NCBI RefSeq assembly: GCF_009866805.1
Contig: NZ_SIZW01000040.1
Span: 62,001 to 126,000, forward strand
From: Schauerella aestuarii
GTDB taxonomy: Bacteria; Pseudomonadota; Gammaproteobacteria; Burkholderiales; Burkholderiaceae_B
DNA: 64,000 nucleotides
Direction: 5' to 3'
The translations under genes and the position numbers were made by a program. The notes below the pieces were generated by a model, which saw only the letters and a program-made list of their open reading frames with translations, was not told the DNA's origin and did no database searches. Shown in pieces: positions 1 to 9,499 of the stretch; position 1 is the stretch's first letter, and every line of letters starts with the position of its first letter.

Positions 1-87
1 GGCGGCGATGTCGGGATGTGCCAGCAGTTGATCGAGGGAATCGCAGCAGCCTTGTATGTCGCCAATCATCCAGATACTTGACGTCAT
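1..87 (-). CDS. apaH: Symmetrical bis(5'-nucleosyl)-tetraphosphatase, N-terminal fragment
   Basis: This is the first 29 codons of a gene that runs off the left edge. The translation begins [18 protein letters not shown]; the GDIQGC segment (residues 9-14) is the first metal-binding motif of the ApaH group of calcineurin-like phosphoesterases, which hydrolyse Ap4A to two ADP. The ATG overlaps the lptG stop codon in an ATGA arrangement, so it is probably translated with lptG as the last visible gene of the minus-strand operon. Only the N-terminus is seen, so the assignment rests on one motif and its position at the extreme N-terminus, as in ApaH. Confidence 0.82.
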   Translation of the reverse strand, partial: MTSSIWMIGDIQGCCDSLDQLLAHPDIAA

Positions 88-1262
88 ACGGCAGCCTTTC
101 TCCACGGCCAGCGGCGCTGCACCAGATTGGCGATGGCGTGCCGGGATTCCATGCGGGTCAGCGCACCCAGCGCCAGCAACAACGCGCCCACGTTGGGGCC
201 AATCGCCGTCACCCAGGGCGGCCACTTGCTGAGCATGCCTACGTTCAGGGCCAACTGGTTGATCATGAAGAAGCCCACGCCCAACAGGATGCCGACGAAC
301 ACCTTGGCGCCGACGCCGCCACGGCGGGTTTGCATGAAGGCAATGGGCGCCGCGATCGTCATCATCACCAGCAGCGTGAAGGGATAGACGAGCTTGCGCC
401 ACAGTGCGACCACTTGTCGCTCCGAGGACAACTGGTTGACGTGGAGATAATCGATGTAGTCGATCAACGTGGCCATCGACATTCGCTCAGGCGTCAGCAC
501 GCGCGCGAGCAGGCGCTCGCCGGTCAGCGAACTGCCGAATGCAATATTGGGCACACGATCGACCGACAGCAATGTTTCGCGATCGGGTTCGGCATCGCTC
601 AACGCATCGATGGCATTGGGCTTGAGCCGATTGGCGGTGACGTTCTCCATCACGAACTTGCCGTCATTGAACCGGCCGCGCTCGGCGACGGACATTGAAA
701 GCAACTGCTGACCTTTGTCGAATTCGTACGTATTGACGCCGGACACCTGACCGCTGGCCAGGAGCTTGGCCACGTTGATGATGCGGGTGCCGCCTTCTGC
801 TGTGGGTTCCTTGAACCAATAGCCGCTGACCATCTGACCGCCGCCTGCGCGGCCGCGGTACTCGAGGCTCGCCTCGCCGCTCTTGATCTCTGCCCACGGT
901 GTGGCGTATTCCGAGAGCAGCGTGGCGAAGATCATGGCCGGGATCGTGACCACCCAGAGCATCACCATGAGTCGCATGCCACTCACGCCGGATACCCGCA
1001 GGATGACGAGTTCGTTGCGTTGGGCAAGCCCTGCGAGCGCCAGGATGGAACCGATCAACAGCCCGATGGGCAGCAGGTCGTAGAGCCGTGTGGGCACCGC
1101 CAGCGCCTGCATGTACAACAGGGCCAGCACGGTGAACTTGTCGCCGACGTTATCGAGATCGTCGACGAGTGCGAAAAAGGTAAACAGCCCCAGCAAAGCC
1201 AGAATGACGACGGTGCTTGAGCGGTAGATTTCGCGAGCCAGATAGCGGCGAGCAGTACGCAT
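84..1262 (-). CDS. lptG: LPS export ABC transporter permease LptG
   Basis: A 392-residue membrane protein of the YjgP/YjgQ family. LptG works with LptF and the LptB ATPase to pull lipopolysaccharide from the inner membrane into the Lpt bridge. The sequence shows one N-terminal membrane helix ([12 protein letters not shown]), two more around the [15 protein letters not shown] cytoplasmic loop that couples to LptB, a large periplasmic beta-jellyroll, and three C-terminal helices. I chose the ATG giving [12 protein letters not shown], the usual family start; a TTG 30 bp upstream (1292) would add ten residues. No lptF is adjacent here; it must lie elsewhere or beyond the edge. It sits 62 bp after mtgA and overlaps apaH. 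Confidence 0.9.
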   Translation of the reverse strand: MRTARRYLAREIYRSSTVVILALLGLFTFFALVDDLDNVGDKFTVLALLYMQALAVPTRLYDLLPIGLLIGSILALAGLAQRNELVILRVSGVSGMRLMVMLWVVTIPAMIFATLLSEYATPWAEIKSGEASLEYRGRAGGGQMVSGYWFKEPTAEGGTRIINVAKLLASGQVSGVNTYEFDKGQQLLSMSVAERGRFNDGKFVMENVTANRLKPNAIDALSDAEPDRETLLSVDRVPNIAFGSSLTGERLLARVLTPERMSMATLIDYIDYLHVNQLSSERQVVALWRKLVYPFTLLVMMTIAAPIAFMQTRRGGVGAKVFVGILLGVGFFMINQLALNVGMLSKWPPWVTAIGPNVGALLLALGALTRMESRHAIANLVQRRWPWRKAAV

Positions 1263-1324
1263 GAATCGAATGAGAAGGAAGGTGACGCCCAACGTTGCAG
1301 CTTAACAAATCCTGCAGGGTCGGG

Positions 1325-2089
1325 TCAGGGTATATCGACCATGCGCATGCGGCGTTGAATCGTGCCGCTGCGGTTGCCTAAGTAGGTTGTCACACCGCGT
1401 TTATCGTAGTAACGCGGATTGGGCAGCATGACGGCCAGCCGCGCAGCCTGCGCGGCGTTGAGCTGCGCCGCAGAAGTCTTGTAATAATGCCGGGCAGCGG
1501 CCTCGGCGCCAAAAACGCCCACCCCCCACTCGGCCACGTTCAAATACAGTTCCAGAATGCGTTCCTTGGACATGACATGTTCGATCATGTAGGCGAGCAC
1601 CAGTTCCTGGCCCTTGCGCACATAGGTGCGTGAACCCGAAAGAAAAAGGTTTTTCGCCAATTGCTGCGTGATCGTCGAGCCGCCCCGTATCTTGGCGCGC
1701 GCGAGCTCGGCCTGGGCCTGGTTGTACTCCCAGGCTTTGCGCACGGCATCCCACTCCACGCCTTCGTGCTCGGTGAAGCCCGTGTCTTCCGAGGCGATCA
1801 CCGCACGCTTGAGCGACGTACTGATCTTGTCGTAGGGCACCCAGGTGTATTGCAATTGCGCATCGGGATTGGTCTCGCGCAAGCGCGAAAGTTCGTCGCG
1901 CATGACGGCGCTGCTGCTGGGCGGTTGGTAGTTGTACCAAACGACGCGGCAAAACAGCCACAACTGATAGGCGATGATGAGGATGGCGAATGCCATCAAC
2001 ACGCCGGTCGCGATGCGCAGCCATGAGCGGCGCGGTTTGCCGCCGCCGGGCGCATTGCGTACCGCCATCGAACGTGCGGGCCGGGCCAT
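1325..2089 (-). CDS. mtgA: Monofunctional biosynthetic peptidoglycan transglycosylase
   Basis: A 254-residue GT51 glycosyltransferase that polymerises lipid II into glycan strands. It has one N-terminal membrane anchor (roughly residues 24-46) and a periplasmic catalytic domain. Visible family motifs are AVIASEDTGFTEHEG (catalytic Glu of motif 1), RGGSTITQQLAKNLFLS (motif 2), RKGQELVLAYMIE (motif 3) and ILELYLNVAEWG (motif 4). There is no transpeptidase domain, which separates it from class A PBPs. Its ATG overlaps the aroE stop by one base (TGATG), so translation is probably coupled. Pairing of aroE with mtgA is common in Burkholderiales. Confidence 0.96.
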   Translation of the reverse strand: MARPARSMAVRNAPGGGKPRRSWLRIATGVLMAFAILIIAYQLWLFCRVVWYNYQPPSSSAVMRDELSRLRETNPDAQLQYTWVPYDKISTSLKRAVIASEDTGFTEHEGVEWDAVRKAWEYNQAQAELARAKIRGGSTITQQLAKNLFLSGSRTYVRKGQELVLAYMIEHVMSKERILELYLNVAEWGVGVFGAEAAARHYYKTSAAQLNAAQAARLAVMLPNPRYYDKRGVTTYLGNRSGTIQRRMRMVDIP

Positions 2090-3066
2090 CAGGCGCGCTT
2101 GCCCAACGATCGACGCAGCGCGTCGAGCACCGGCGCCGGGTCGGGCCGGATGCCGTGCCAGATGAAGAAGCTCTCGGCCGCCTGCCCAACCAGCATGCCG
2201 AGGCCGTCGGCTGCGGCATGGGCGCCGTCGGCCGTGGCCTGACGCATGAAGGGCGTGGGTTGCGCACCGTACATCATGTCGTAAGCCAGGGCGCCCGGCG
2301 CATACAGGCCGGCGGGCAGATCCGGGGGCGCGTCCCCCAGGCTGCTGGCGCTGGCATTGATCACGATATCCCAGCCTTCGGGTTGCGCAGCTGAGGCCAG
2401 GTCGCCCGCAGTGACGCGGCCGCTGTCGTCGAGTGCGGCCAGCGCCTGCGCCCGGGCCGGCGTGCGGTTGGCGACATGCAGGGCGGCGCAGCCGGTGGCC
2501 AGCAAGGGATGCAGCACGCCGCGGGCAGCGCCGCCGGCACCGACCATCAAGATGCGCTTGCCCTCGAGTTGCCGCCCAAGACGTCGCAGGTCGGCAACCA
2601 GCCCGATGCCGTCGGTGTTGCAGCCGTGCACGCCGTCGGCTTCCATCCAGAGCGTATTGACGGCTCCGGCACGCTGGGCCCGTTCGCTCAAACGCGAACC
2701 GGCCAGGGCGAAGGCCTCATGCTTGAACGGCACCGTCACGTTCAGCCCCGTGCCGCCCGCCTCGAAGAATGCTGTGGCCGAGGGCACAAAGGCGTCCTCC
2801 GGCGCGTCGCGCCGGTCGTACGACAGCGCGATGCCCGTTTGCGCGGCGAACGCGGCATGGATATCGGGCGAACGGCTGTGCGTGACGGGGTGGCCGATAA
2901 CGGCGAAGCGTGCGACGGCGCCGGCATGGGGGGCATCGATGATGCGGCCCGTGTGAGCCACGGCGGCGGTGCCCATCGATGGCGTTTGCGTCGTGGTGGC
3001 GCAGGCGGTGGTAGCCGTGGAGGCGGAATCGGGTTTTGCGGCAGCAGTCATGGCAGGATCGGTCAT
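2089..3066 (-). CDS. aroE: Shikimate dehydrogenase
   Basis: It reduces 3-dehydroshikimate to shikimate with NADPH in the aromatic amino acid pathway. Core motifs are VIGHPVTHSRSPDIHAAF (substrate binding), NVTVPFKHEAF with the catalytic Lys, NTDGIGL, and the Rossmann loop VGAGGAARGVL. At 325 residues it is about 50 longer than usual: residues 1-50 are a low-complexity Ala/Thr-rich extension before the fold starts at about residue 52 (ARFAVIGHP). No internal ATG lies right at the fold boundary (Met31 is nearest), so the extension may be real. It overlaps the TonB-like gene by 4 bp and mtgA by 1 bp. Confidence 0.95.
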   Translation of the reverse strand: MTDPAMTAAAKPDSASTATTACATTTQTPSMGTAAVAHTGRIIDAPHAGAVARFAVIGHPVTHSRSPDIHAAFAAQTGIALSYDRRDAPEDAFVPSATAFFEAGGTGLNVTVPFKHEAFALAGSRLSERAQRAGAVNTLWMEADGVHGCNTDGIGLVADLRRLGRQLEGKRILMVGAGGAARGVLHPLLATGCAALHVANRTPARAQALAALDDSGRVTAGDLASAAQPEGWDIVINASASSLGDAPPDLPAGLYAPGALAYDMMYGAQPTPFMRQATADGAHAAADGLGMLVGQAAESFFIWHGIRPDPAPVLDALRRSLGKRA

Positions 3067-3965
3067 TGGGCGCGCATGTCGAGCGTCTCGTTAACGAAAT
3101 GCCACGTGCGCGTAATCGAAAGCGTACCCGCCTGGCTGGCCAGCGCCGGGGGAAAACGGTCGAACGGCGCGGCCAACTGAATGATGCGTCGTGCCGCCTG
3201 ATTCAGCGCCGGGGAGGCCGCCGGGCGGTCGATGGTCAGGTTGGCGATACTGCCGTCGGCATTGAGTGTGACGGTCATGCGTAGCGAGCCGTAGAGCCTG
3301 CCGCCGGCGCTGTCGGGGTAATGGGCTGTGCCGACAGCTTCGACCCGGCTGCGCCAGGCGGCTACATAAGCGGCCTGCGCGGCGGCGACCGCCGCCGGAG
3401 CGTCGACGGTGCGCCGAGGCGCCTGGTTGCCCACGGTTTCCTGTGGCGCGAGGGCGGCAAGCCGGGCGTTTTGAATCCGTGCGGCCTGATCGGCGTCGTT
3501 ATCCCCACCGCTGCCTGCGGTCTCGGGCGTATCGTCGGCGGGGGGCGCATCGGGTGCAGCGCGCGCCGTGGGCGCCAATTGGGTCAGCAGGCGCGTGCGC
3601 TCGGCTTCCAGCTCGGCCTGGCGTTTACGCAGCGCCTCCAGCACGATGCTGTCGGGCGAGTCGTCCGTGCGGGGCAGGGCCGACGCGGCAAACCCCGTTT
3701 GCGCAGTGCCGCCACCATCCACATTGACCTGTGCCTGCAGGGTGCTCTGCGGCGGGGCGGTGTCGGTACGGGCGTTGACGATGGCGACTTCGAGCGTGTT
3801 GTCGGCCAGCGCCGGTCGCGGTCCACCACCGCTGTGCCAGGCGAGCAACCCGGCATGTACCCCGAGCGACACCGCCAACGCGATCCACAGTGTCGACAGT
3901 GCCCGCGCCCGGCGTTCGCGGGCGTGCCTGTCCGTCGTCGAGAGGGAAAAGTCTAACGTTTGCAC
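3063..3965 (-). CDS. TonB-family energy transducer-like protein
   Basis: A 300-residue protein with the TonB layout: a short basic cytoplasmic start, one membrane helix (residues about 25-43, LSTLWIALAVSLGVHAGLL), a long Ala/Pro-rich periplasmic spacer with a short coiled-coil-like stretch (LEALRKRQAELEAERTRLL), and a C-terminal TonB_C domain (YPDSAGGRLYGSLRMTVTL...). TonB proteins transmit proton-motive force to outer-membrane receptors, but no exbB/exbD or receptor gene is near, so this may be an orphan TonB-like protein. It lies 9 bp after the nuclease gene and overlaps aroE by 4 bp, so it belongs to the same transcript. Confidence 0.85.
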   Translation of the reverse strand: MQTLDFSLSTTDRHARERRARALSTLWIALAVSLGVHAGLLAWHSGGGPRPALADNTLEVAIVNARTDTAPPQSTLQAQVNVDGGGTAQTGFAASALPRTDDSPDSIVLEALRKRQAELEAERTRLLTQLAPTARAAPDAPPADDTPETAGSGGDNDADQAARIQNARLAALAPQETVGNQAPRRTVDAPAAVAAAQAAYVAAWRSRVEAVGTAHYPDSAGGRLYGSLRMTVTLNADGSIANLTIDRPAASPALNQAARRIIQLAAPFDRFPPALASQAGTLSITRTWHFVNETLDMRAQ

Positions 3966-3974
3966 ATCGGCATT

Positions 3975-6122
3975 CTAAGCCGGACGCGCTTGGGCAGCAT
4001 CTTCGGCAGTATCCGCCGCCGCGTCGCGTGCATTGACCGGTGCCGCCGCGGCAGCAGGCATCGCGGCATCGATCGCCGTGGCGTCGTCGGAGTGGCCATC
4101 GGGCGAGTCGACAGGCGCGCCATCGGCTTTCGCTGCCAGTACTTCGGGGTCCTGATCCAGGCCGGCGGGGGCGCCTACCTCTTCGGCACCGCTCTCGGCG
4201 AGATCCGCCGCCAGGGAGACGGAGGGCGCGCCGGACTGATCGGCGCGTGTCTCACGGTAGGCTGCGTCCAGTTCGAGCGCCAACTCATCCGCGCCGAAGA
4301 TCTCGATGTCGACCTCGGTGCCGCGCGGCAATGCCGGCATGCCGGAGATGCGTGTGACGAGCGGGGCATTGCCCAGGCGCACGAGATCGTCGCGCAGCAC
4401 GGACGCCGTCGTGCGCGTGAGCCCTTGTTGCGCAACCCAACGCAGGCACCAGTAGCGTTCCATGCCGTTCTGGAAATCGGCCCAGGCGGCGTACTGCGTT
4501 TCGAAGGCGCTGATGATGGCAAACAAATCCGCATCGCGCGGTTTGAAAGGGGCCACCAGTCGCGCCGATACGCCATGCTCGACCGCCGCGATCAACTGCC
4601 ATTGATTGACGAGATCCACATAGCGACGCAGAGGCGACGTGCACCAGGCGTATTGGGGAACGCCAATGGCTTCATGCGGCAGCGCTTGCGTGCTCATGCG
4701 TACGCGTCCGGCTTGCTGCGAGCGATAGATGCCCGGCAATCCGGTTTCGGCCAGCAGGCCACCCCATACGTTGTTGGCGAGGATCATGTACTCGGCCACC
4801 ATGCGGTCCAACGGCGCGTTGCGTTGGCGCGGCACCAGGCGAACGGGCGTATCGGGATCGTTAGGATCCCCATCCAGGTAGAAGCTGTATTCCACCCGTG
4901 AGTTGTTTTCGGGCTTGCCGCGCACTTCTTCACGCTTGCGCGAGAGTGCTGTGGCCAAACGCCACAGGGGGCGCAGCCAATGGGCATAGGGCATCGCTGC
5001 ATGTTCATCGTCGAGCGCCGCTTCGGTCACGGCGCCATCCAGATGATTGTGTCGCAGGTTTTCGCGAACGGTGATGCGCTCGACCTTCGTTTCCGTTGCC
5101 GTGATGTCGCCGGTGTCCAGATCGGCCGTCACATATAGCGATAGCGCGGGCACAGCCCGCCCGGCGTCGAGCGAAAACGCCGCGATGACCTCGTCGGGCT
5201 GCATCGGAATCTTGTCGCCCGGCATGTATACGGTCGACAGCCGCGCGCGCGCAAGCTGGTCGAGTTCGCTATCGCGCGTGACCGACAGGCCGGGCGCCGC
5301 GACGTGAATCCCCACGCGGACCTTGTTGTCGGCCAATACCGTTACCGACAGGGCATCGTCGATCTCGGTCGTGGTCACATCGTCGATCGAATAGATCTCG
5401 GCATCGGATAGCGGCAGGTCTTGCGTGACGGGCGGCACTTCTACCGGCGGGAAGGCCAGGCCGCGCGGGAAGTTGACCGCGAGGAAGCGACGTTGATGCA
5501 GTGCCAGCGCATGCGGCCAGGCGCCCAGGTCCAGCAGGAGGCGATCGGGCCGCTTGCGCGTGCGGGCGCAGGCGGCTTCCAGCGCCTTCCACGCCATGGT
5601 GTTCTTGTCGGGGCGAACGACCAGCGACTCGGCCACCTGGGCGATCGGCTCGGGCAGCGTACCCGTGGCCATGGCTTCGACCCATTCTTCGAGCTGCTCT
5701 GCCTGACGTTGCTTCTTTTCTTGCGCGGCGAGCGCGGCTTCGAGGATGTCGGGCGGCGCCGGACGATAACGGCCGCGGCCTCGGCGATGAAAATAGATGG
5801 GGGCGCTGTGCAGCCGCATGATGACCGCGGCGTGCTCGACCGAACTCGGCGTGTGGCCGAAATAGGAAAGGGCAAGCTCCTGCGCGTCGAATTCTTCCTG
5901 TGGCGCCACTTCCCACAGGAAGGGAATGTCGAGTTCGGCAGCGGCGTCATTGGCCTGTGCCATCAACGCGGCGGCGTCAGGCGCGGAAAACGTGAACAGC
6001 GTATTGCTGCGTTTGAGTTTGCTGCGCTTGCCGGTCTCGGACTCGATCTGCAGACTGGCGTCCGTTTCGGACAGGATATGCCCGGCCTTGAATTGGCCGT
6101 CATCTTCGAAAAAAACAAACAT
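3975..6122 (-). CDS. RNase II/RNB-family ribonuclease
   Basis: A 715-residue protein with the RNB catalytic domain. The active-site block IDDVTTTEIDDALSV carries the conserved aspartates that bind Mg2+ in RNase II/R. Downstream the conserved YMILAN and TSPLRRYVDLVNQWQL segments of the RNB domain are present. The N-terminus (MFVFFEDDGQFKAG) replaces the usual cold-shock domains, and the C-terminal about 95 residues are an Ala/Asp-rich tail with no clear S1 domain. I chose the ATG at 6122; an earlier one at 6155 adds 11 residues. Likely a 3'-to-5' exoribonuclease of the group found beside aroE in betaproteobacteria; substrate unknown. Confidence 0.92.
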   Translation of the reverse strand: MFVFFEDDGQFKAGHILSETDASLQIESETGKRSKLKRSNTLFTFSAPDAAALMAQANDAAAELDIPFLWEVAPQEEFDAQELALSYFGHTPSSVEHAAVIMRLHSAPIYFHRRGRGRYRPAPPDILEAALAAQEKKQRQAEQLEEWVEAMATGTLPEPIAQVAESLVVRPDKNTMAWKALEAACARTRKRPDRLLLDLGAWPHALALHQRRFLAVNFPRGLAFPPVEVPPVTQDLPLSDAEIYSIDDVTTTEIDDALSVTVLADNKVRVGIHVAAPGLSVTRDSELDQLARARLSTVYMPGDKIPMQPDEVIAAFSLDAGRAVPALSLYVTADLDTGDITATETKVERITVRENLRHNHLDGAVTEAALDDEHAAMPYAHWLRPLWRLATALSRKREEVRGKPENNSRVEYSFYLDGDPNDPDTPVRLVPRQRNAPLDRMVAEYMILANNVWGGLLAETGLPGIYRSQQAGRVRMSTQALPHEAIGVPQYAWCTSPLRRYVDLVNQWQLIAAVEHGVSARLVAPFKPRDADLFAIISAFETQYAAWADFQNGMERYWCLRWVAQQGLTRTTASVLRDDLVRLGNAPLVTRISGMPALPRGTEVDIEIFGADELALELDAAYRETRADQSGAPSVSLAADLAESGAEEVGAPAGLDQDPEVLAAKADGAPVDSPDGHSDDATAIDAAMPAAAAAPVNARDAAADTAEDAAQARPA

Positions 6123-6167
6123 ATGAAACGTTCCAACCGGCATGTTAAAGACCATGCCGTATGTAAA

Positions 6168-6791
6168 TCAGGATTGAGGGGTCGCGACGGCGTCGGGCGC
6201 GGCGAAGGCGAACACTTCAGGCATCCAGGTTTGAAAATCGGATAGGCCGTGATCGCTGCCGGGAATGATGCGCTGACGCGCACCGGCGTAGAAATCACGC
6301 ATTTCGGTCCAGTCGAGCACTTCGTCGCCCGTGGCCGCCACTAAAAAATAGCGATCGAGCGACGTGGGGGCGGCAACGGTCAGCGTCCGCAAGGCCTCCA
6401 CATACTCGGGCTTGAATTCGAAGGGATCGTCGCTGTGAAACTGCGTGTGCGACCCCACCTGCGTGGCCAGGTCGCGGGCAGCATGCACCGCTGGGTTGAG
6501 CAAGATGGCCTTGCAGTCGAGCCGCTCGGCCAGCCACGTGGCATAGAAGCCGCCCAGCGACGAGCCGACGACCGTCAGTGCGCGGGGGCCGGCATCAGGG
6601 GTCGCGCGCGGTGCACGGTCGAGCAGCGTGGTGGCCAGATCGAGGGCAAGCGCTGCAGCTGCCGCGGGATCGGCTGGGAGTTGGGGGCACGCCCATTGAT
6701 CTTCGCGGCCGGCTGCCTTCATCGCGTTGGCCATCAGACGTGCTTTATACGATTGCGGCGATGAACGGAAGCCGTGCAGATAAAGAATCAT
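6168..6791 (-). CDS. YqiA/YcfP-family alpha/beta-hydrolase esterase
   Basis: A 207-residue single-domain alpha/beta hydrolase. It opens MILYLHGFRSSPQSYKA (oxyanion-hole HG), has the nucleophile elbow VGSSLGGFYA, the acid strand VAATGDEVLDW and the catalytic His in GSDHGLSDF, so a full Ser-Asp-His triad is present. E. coli YqiA, the best-known relative, has esterase activity, but the physiological substrate is unknown. Its ATG overlaps the stop of mpl by 4 bp, and the nuclease gene follows after 45 bp. No signal peptide, so probably cytoplasmic. Confidence 0.9.
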   Translation of the reverse strand: MILYLHGFRSSPQSYKARLMANAMKAAGREDQWACPQLPADPAAAAALALDLATTLLDRAPRATPDAGPRALTVVGSSLGGFYATWLAERLDCKAILLNPAVHAARDLATQVGSHTQFHSDDPFEFKPEYVEALRTLTVAAPTSLDRYFLVAATGDEVLDWTEMRDFYAGARQRIIPGSDHGLSDFQTWMPEVFAFAAPDAVATPQS

Positions 6792-8173
6792 GCTGCCTCG
6801 CTTTTTTGTCGCGTGGCAAGCGCATCCAGCAATTTGCCGTGGATGCCGCCGAAGCCGCCGTTGCTCATCACGACGATGTGATCGCCCGATCGTGTGGCTG
6901 CAACGATGGCCGCAACCAGGGCGTCGATGTCGTCATAAGCGTGCGCGCGCGTGCCGAGCGGGCTCAGGACTTGGGCCGGGTCCCAGCCCAGAGCGTGCTT
7001 GCCGGTGGCGGCGCCGAAGCAGAATACTTCGTCGGCAGTGGCCAGGGCCGGCGCCAGACGGGCAGCCATCGTGCCTTGCTTCATCGTATTGGAGCGCGGT
7101 TCCAGTACCGCCACGATACGCGCGTGCCCGATCTGCTTGCGAAGGCCCGCCAGCGTGGTGTCGATGGCGGTGGGGTGGTGGGCGAAATCGTCGTACACCT
7201 TCACCCCGTCGATCGTGCCGCGCAATTCCATCCGCCGCTTCACGCCGCCGAACGCATTGAGCGCGGCGATGCCGGCATCGGGCGCCAAGCCGGCGTGCTC
7301 GGCGGCAGCGAGCGCAGCCAGGGCATTGCTGCGGTTGTGTTCGCCGGTGAGGTGCCACGAGATTCGGCCAGCGCGCACGCCGCGATGCAAGACGTCGAAG
7401 TGGCCGTCGCGATCGACCTCCGATGCCGCCCAATCGCCGTCCGCACCGAAAGTGACGCGTTCGGACCAGCATCCGCGCTCAAGGACGCGCGCAATCGCGT
7501 CGTCATGGTGCGGCACGACCAATCGGCCGTTGCCGGGCACGGTACGCACCAGATGATGAAATTGCGTTTCGATGGCGGCGAGATCGGGAAAGATATCGGC
7601 GTGATCGTATTCGAGGTTATTGAGGATGGCGGTGCGCGGTCGGTAGTGCACGAACTTCGAGCGCTTGTCGAAAAATGCGGTGTCGTACTCGTCGGCCTCG
7701 ATCACGAAATGGCGCTTCGCAGAATCGAAACGCGAGGAGGTGACGAGATCGGGCGCGATGCCGCCGACCAGAAAGTTGGGCGCAAAGCCTGCATGCTGCA
7801 GCATCCACGTGAGCATGGCGCTGGTCGTGGTCTTGCCATGCGTGCCCGCCACGGCGAGCACATGCTGGCCAGGGAGTACATGATCACCCAGCCATTGCGG
7901 GCCGGACACATAACGTGCACCGCTGTTGAGGATCGCTTCCATCAACGGATTGCCGCGGCTGACCACGTTGCCGATGACGAAAAGATCGGGGGCGAGCGCG
8001 AGCTGCTCCGCCCCGAATCCTTCGATCAGGTCGATCCCTTGTTCGGTGAGCTGCGTGCTCATGGGCGGGTAGACGCCCGCATCGCATCCTGTGACGCGAT
8101 GGCCGGCCGCGCGTGCAATCAGCGCGAGTCCGCCCATGAAGGTCCCGCAGATACCTAATATGTGTAGATGCAT
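6788..8173 (-). CDS. mpl: UDP-N-acetylmuramate:L-alanyl-gamma-D-glutamyl-meso-diaminopimelate ligase
   Basis: A 461-residue Mur-ligase family enzyme of peptidoglycan recycling: it joins the recovered tripeptide to UDP-MurNAc in one ATP-dependent step. Motifs: the N-terminal Rossmann-like MHLHILGICGTFMGGLA, the P-loop AVAGTHGKTTTSAM, EADEYDTAF, and GEHNRSNALAA and YDDFAHHPTAI in the central and C-terminal domains. I took the ATG at 8173 because homologues start MHIHILGI; the reading frame is open 44 codons further upstream. It is the first gene of the minus-strand operon and is divergent from the thioredoxin gene across 149 bp that should hold both promoters. Confidence 0.96.
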   Translation of the reverse strand: MHLHILGICGTFMGGLALIARAAGHRVTGCDAGVYPPMSTQLTEQGIDLIEGFGAEQLALAPDLFVIGNVVSRGNPLMEAILNSGARYVSGPQWLGDHVLPGQHVLAVAGTHGKTTTSAMLTWMLQHAGFAPNFLVGGIAPDLVTSSRFDSAKRHFVIEADEYDTAFFDKRSKFVHYRPRTAILNNLEYDHADIFPDLAAIETQFHHLVRTVPGNGRLVVPHHDDAIARVLERGCWSERVTFGADGDWAASEVDRDGHFDVLHRGVRAGRISWHLTGEHNRSNALAALAAAEHAGLAPDAGIAALNAFGGVKRRMELRGTIDGVKVYDDFAHHPTAIDTTLAGLRKQIGHARIVAVLEPRSNTMKQGTMAARLAPALATADEVFCFGAATGKHALGWDPAQVLSPLGTRAHAYDDIDALVAAIVAATRSGDHIVVMSNGGFGGIHGKLLDALATRQKSEAA

Positions 8174-8322
8174 GCCGTACCAACGAAAGTGAGTCTGCAG
8201 CCCCATTGTAGTGGAGCGTGTCAGCCCCCTTTGCGGAATCAGACGAATTACCCGCTCGTGCCGGACTCGCGTGCCTTGTCTACATCGTGACGCATCTATG
8301 GGCAAACAGGTATCATCGCACC

Positions 8323-8877
8323 ATGAAGCGACGTAATTTTGTCTATGGCGGGTTGGCAGCCATCGCCATCGGTGCGACGGGTTACGCGGTAACGCGCGGC
8401 GACTCTCCTCGAAGCGCCGGGCCCCAAGCCGCCGATCCCAAGCCTGCAGCCGCCGACGGCGGTCTCGCCACGTTGATGGGTCAGACCTTGCCCGACGTCG
8501 ACGGCAAAATGACGGCGCTTTCGCAATGGGCAGGTAAACCGTTGTTGGTCAACTTCTGGGCAACGTGGTGCGCGCCCTGTGTGAAAGAGATGCCGGAGCT
8601 CGATGCGCTGGCGCGGGCCTATCCAAATGTGCAGTTTGTCGGTATCGGCATCGACTCACCTGACAATATTCGCGCATTTCAGCGTAAAGTGCCCGTAAAC
8701 TACCCGCTATTGGTGCTGGAAAACAATGGGGTGGAACTGCTGCGTGCCATGGGCAATGGTCCTGGCGGCTTGCCGTTCACCGTCATCGTGCATCCCCAAG
8801 GGCGCGTCGAGCGCCATATCCTGGGTCAGATCGATGCCGATGACATTGCCAAAACCCTGTCGCGGATTACGGCGTAA
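8323..8877 (+). CDS. TlpA/ResA-type periplasmic thioredoxin-like protein
   Basis: A 184-residue exported thioredoxin-fold protein. The N-terminus [22 protein letters not shown] looks like a signal with a twin-Arg pair, so Tat or Sec export is possible. The redox site is WATWCAPC with Cys83 and Cys86, followed by [10 protein letters not shown] as in TlpA/ResA proteins that reduce periplasmic disulfides, often for cytochrome c maturation. [15 protein letters not shown] holds the cis-Pro loop. No cytochrome maturation genes are near, so its partner is unknown. Start chosen at the ATG 8323 where the signal sequence begins. Confidence 0.92.
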   Translation: MKRRNFVYGGLAAIAIGATGYAVTRGDSPRSAGPQAADPKPAAADGGLATLMGQTLPDVDGKMTALSQWAGKPLLVNFWATWCAPCVKEMPELDALARAYPNVQFVGIGIDSPDNIRAFQRKVPVNYPLLVLENNGVELLRAMGNGPGGLPFTVIVHPQGRVERHILGQIDADDIAKTLSRITA

Positions 8878-8975
8878 CCTTTCTGGACAAATGCAGTGAT
8901 TTGTCGTACAAAGGCGCCTTATCGTCGACGTTCACGGTAGTTGTTGCCGGGCTTTCCGGTGCTTTTCCCCCTTCC

Positions 8976-9410
8976 ATGGCCCAACGCATCCTTGTCCTGC
9001 ACGGACCCAATCTCAATCTTTTGGGCAAGCGCGAACCCGGTATCTACGGGCGCGTGACCCTGGCTGAGATCGACGCTCGTCTGCACCAGCTTGGCGCCGA
9101 GCTGGGCGTGACGGTCAGTACCTACCAAAGCAATCACGAGGGTGCGCTGGTCGATCGCATTCAGGCTGCAGCCGGTGACGGTACCGACTTCATCGTGATC
9201 AATGCCGCCGCCTACACCCACACCAGCGTTGCCATTCGCGATGCCCTGTCAGGCGTAGCGCTTCCGTGCGTTGAAGTACATTTGTCCAATATTCACAAGC
9301 GCGAATCGTTTCGACACCATTCCTACATTTCCGATATCGCAGTTGGCGTCATTGCCGGACTGGGCGCGGAGGGGTACGAATCGGCCGTGCGGTTTGCGTC
9401 GCGGCAGTGA
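8976..9410 (+). CDS. aroQ: 3-dehydroquinate dehydratase, type II
   Basis: A 144-residue type II dehydroquinase, the third step of the shikimate pathway. It starts [25 protein letters not shown], with the catalytic Tyr in the flexible lid, and has [26 protein letters not shown] and [18 protein letters not shown] carrying the catalytic His and substrate-binding residues. It precedes accB by 89 bp, an aroQ-accB-accC order seen in many proteobacteria. The reading frame is open upstream, but the fold begins at the ATG used. Confidence 0.97.
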   Translation: MAQRILVLHGPNLNLLGKREPGIYGRVTLAEIDARLHQLGAELGVTVSTYQSNHEGALVDRIQAAAGDGTDFIVINAAAYTHTSVAIRDALSGVALPCVEVHLSNIHKRESFRHHSYISDIAVGVIAGLGAEGYESAVRFASRQ

Positions 9411-9499
9411 CTGCGCTGGCGCATCATTCATTCACCTTTTTCATTCCCGGCGATCGCGCGTGCGACGGTCGCCGTCAACACTAACGGGAAGCAGCTTTC

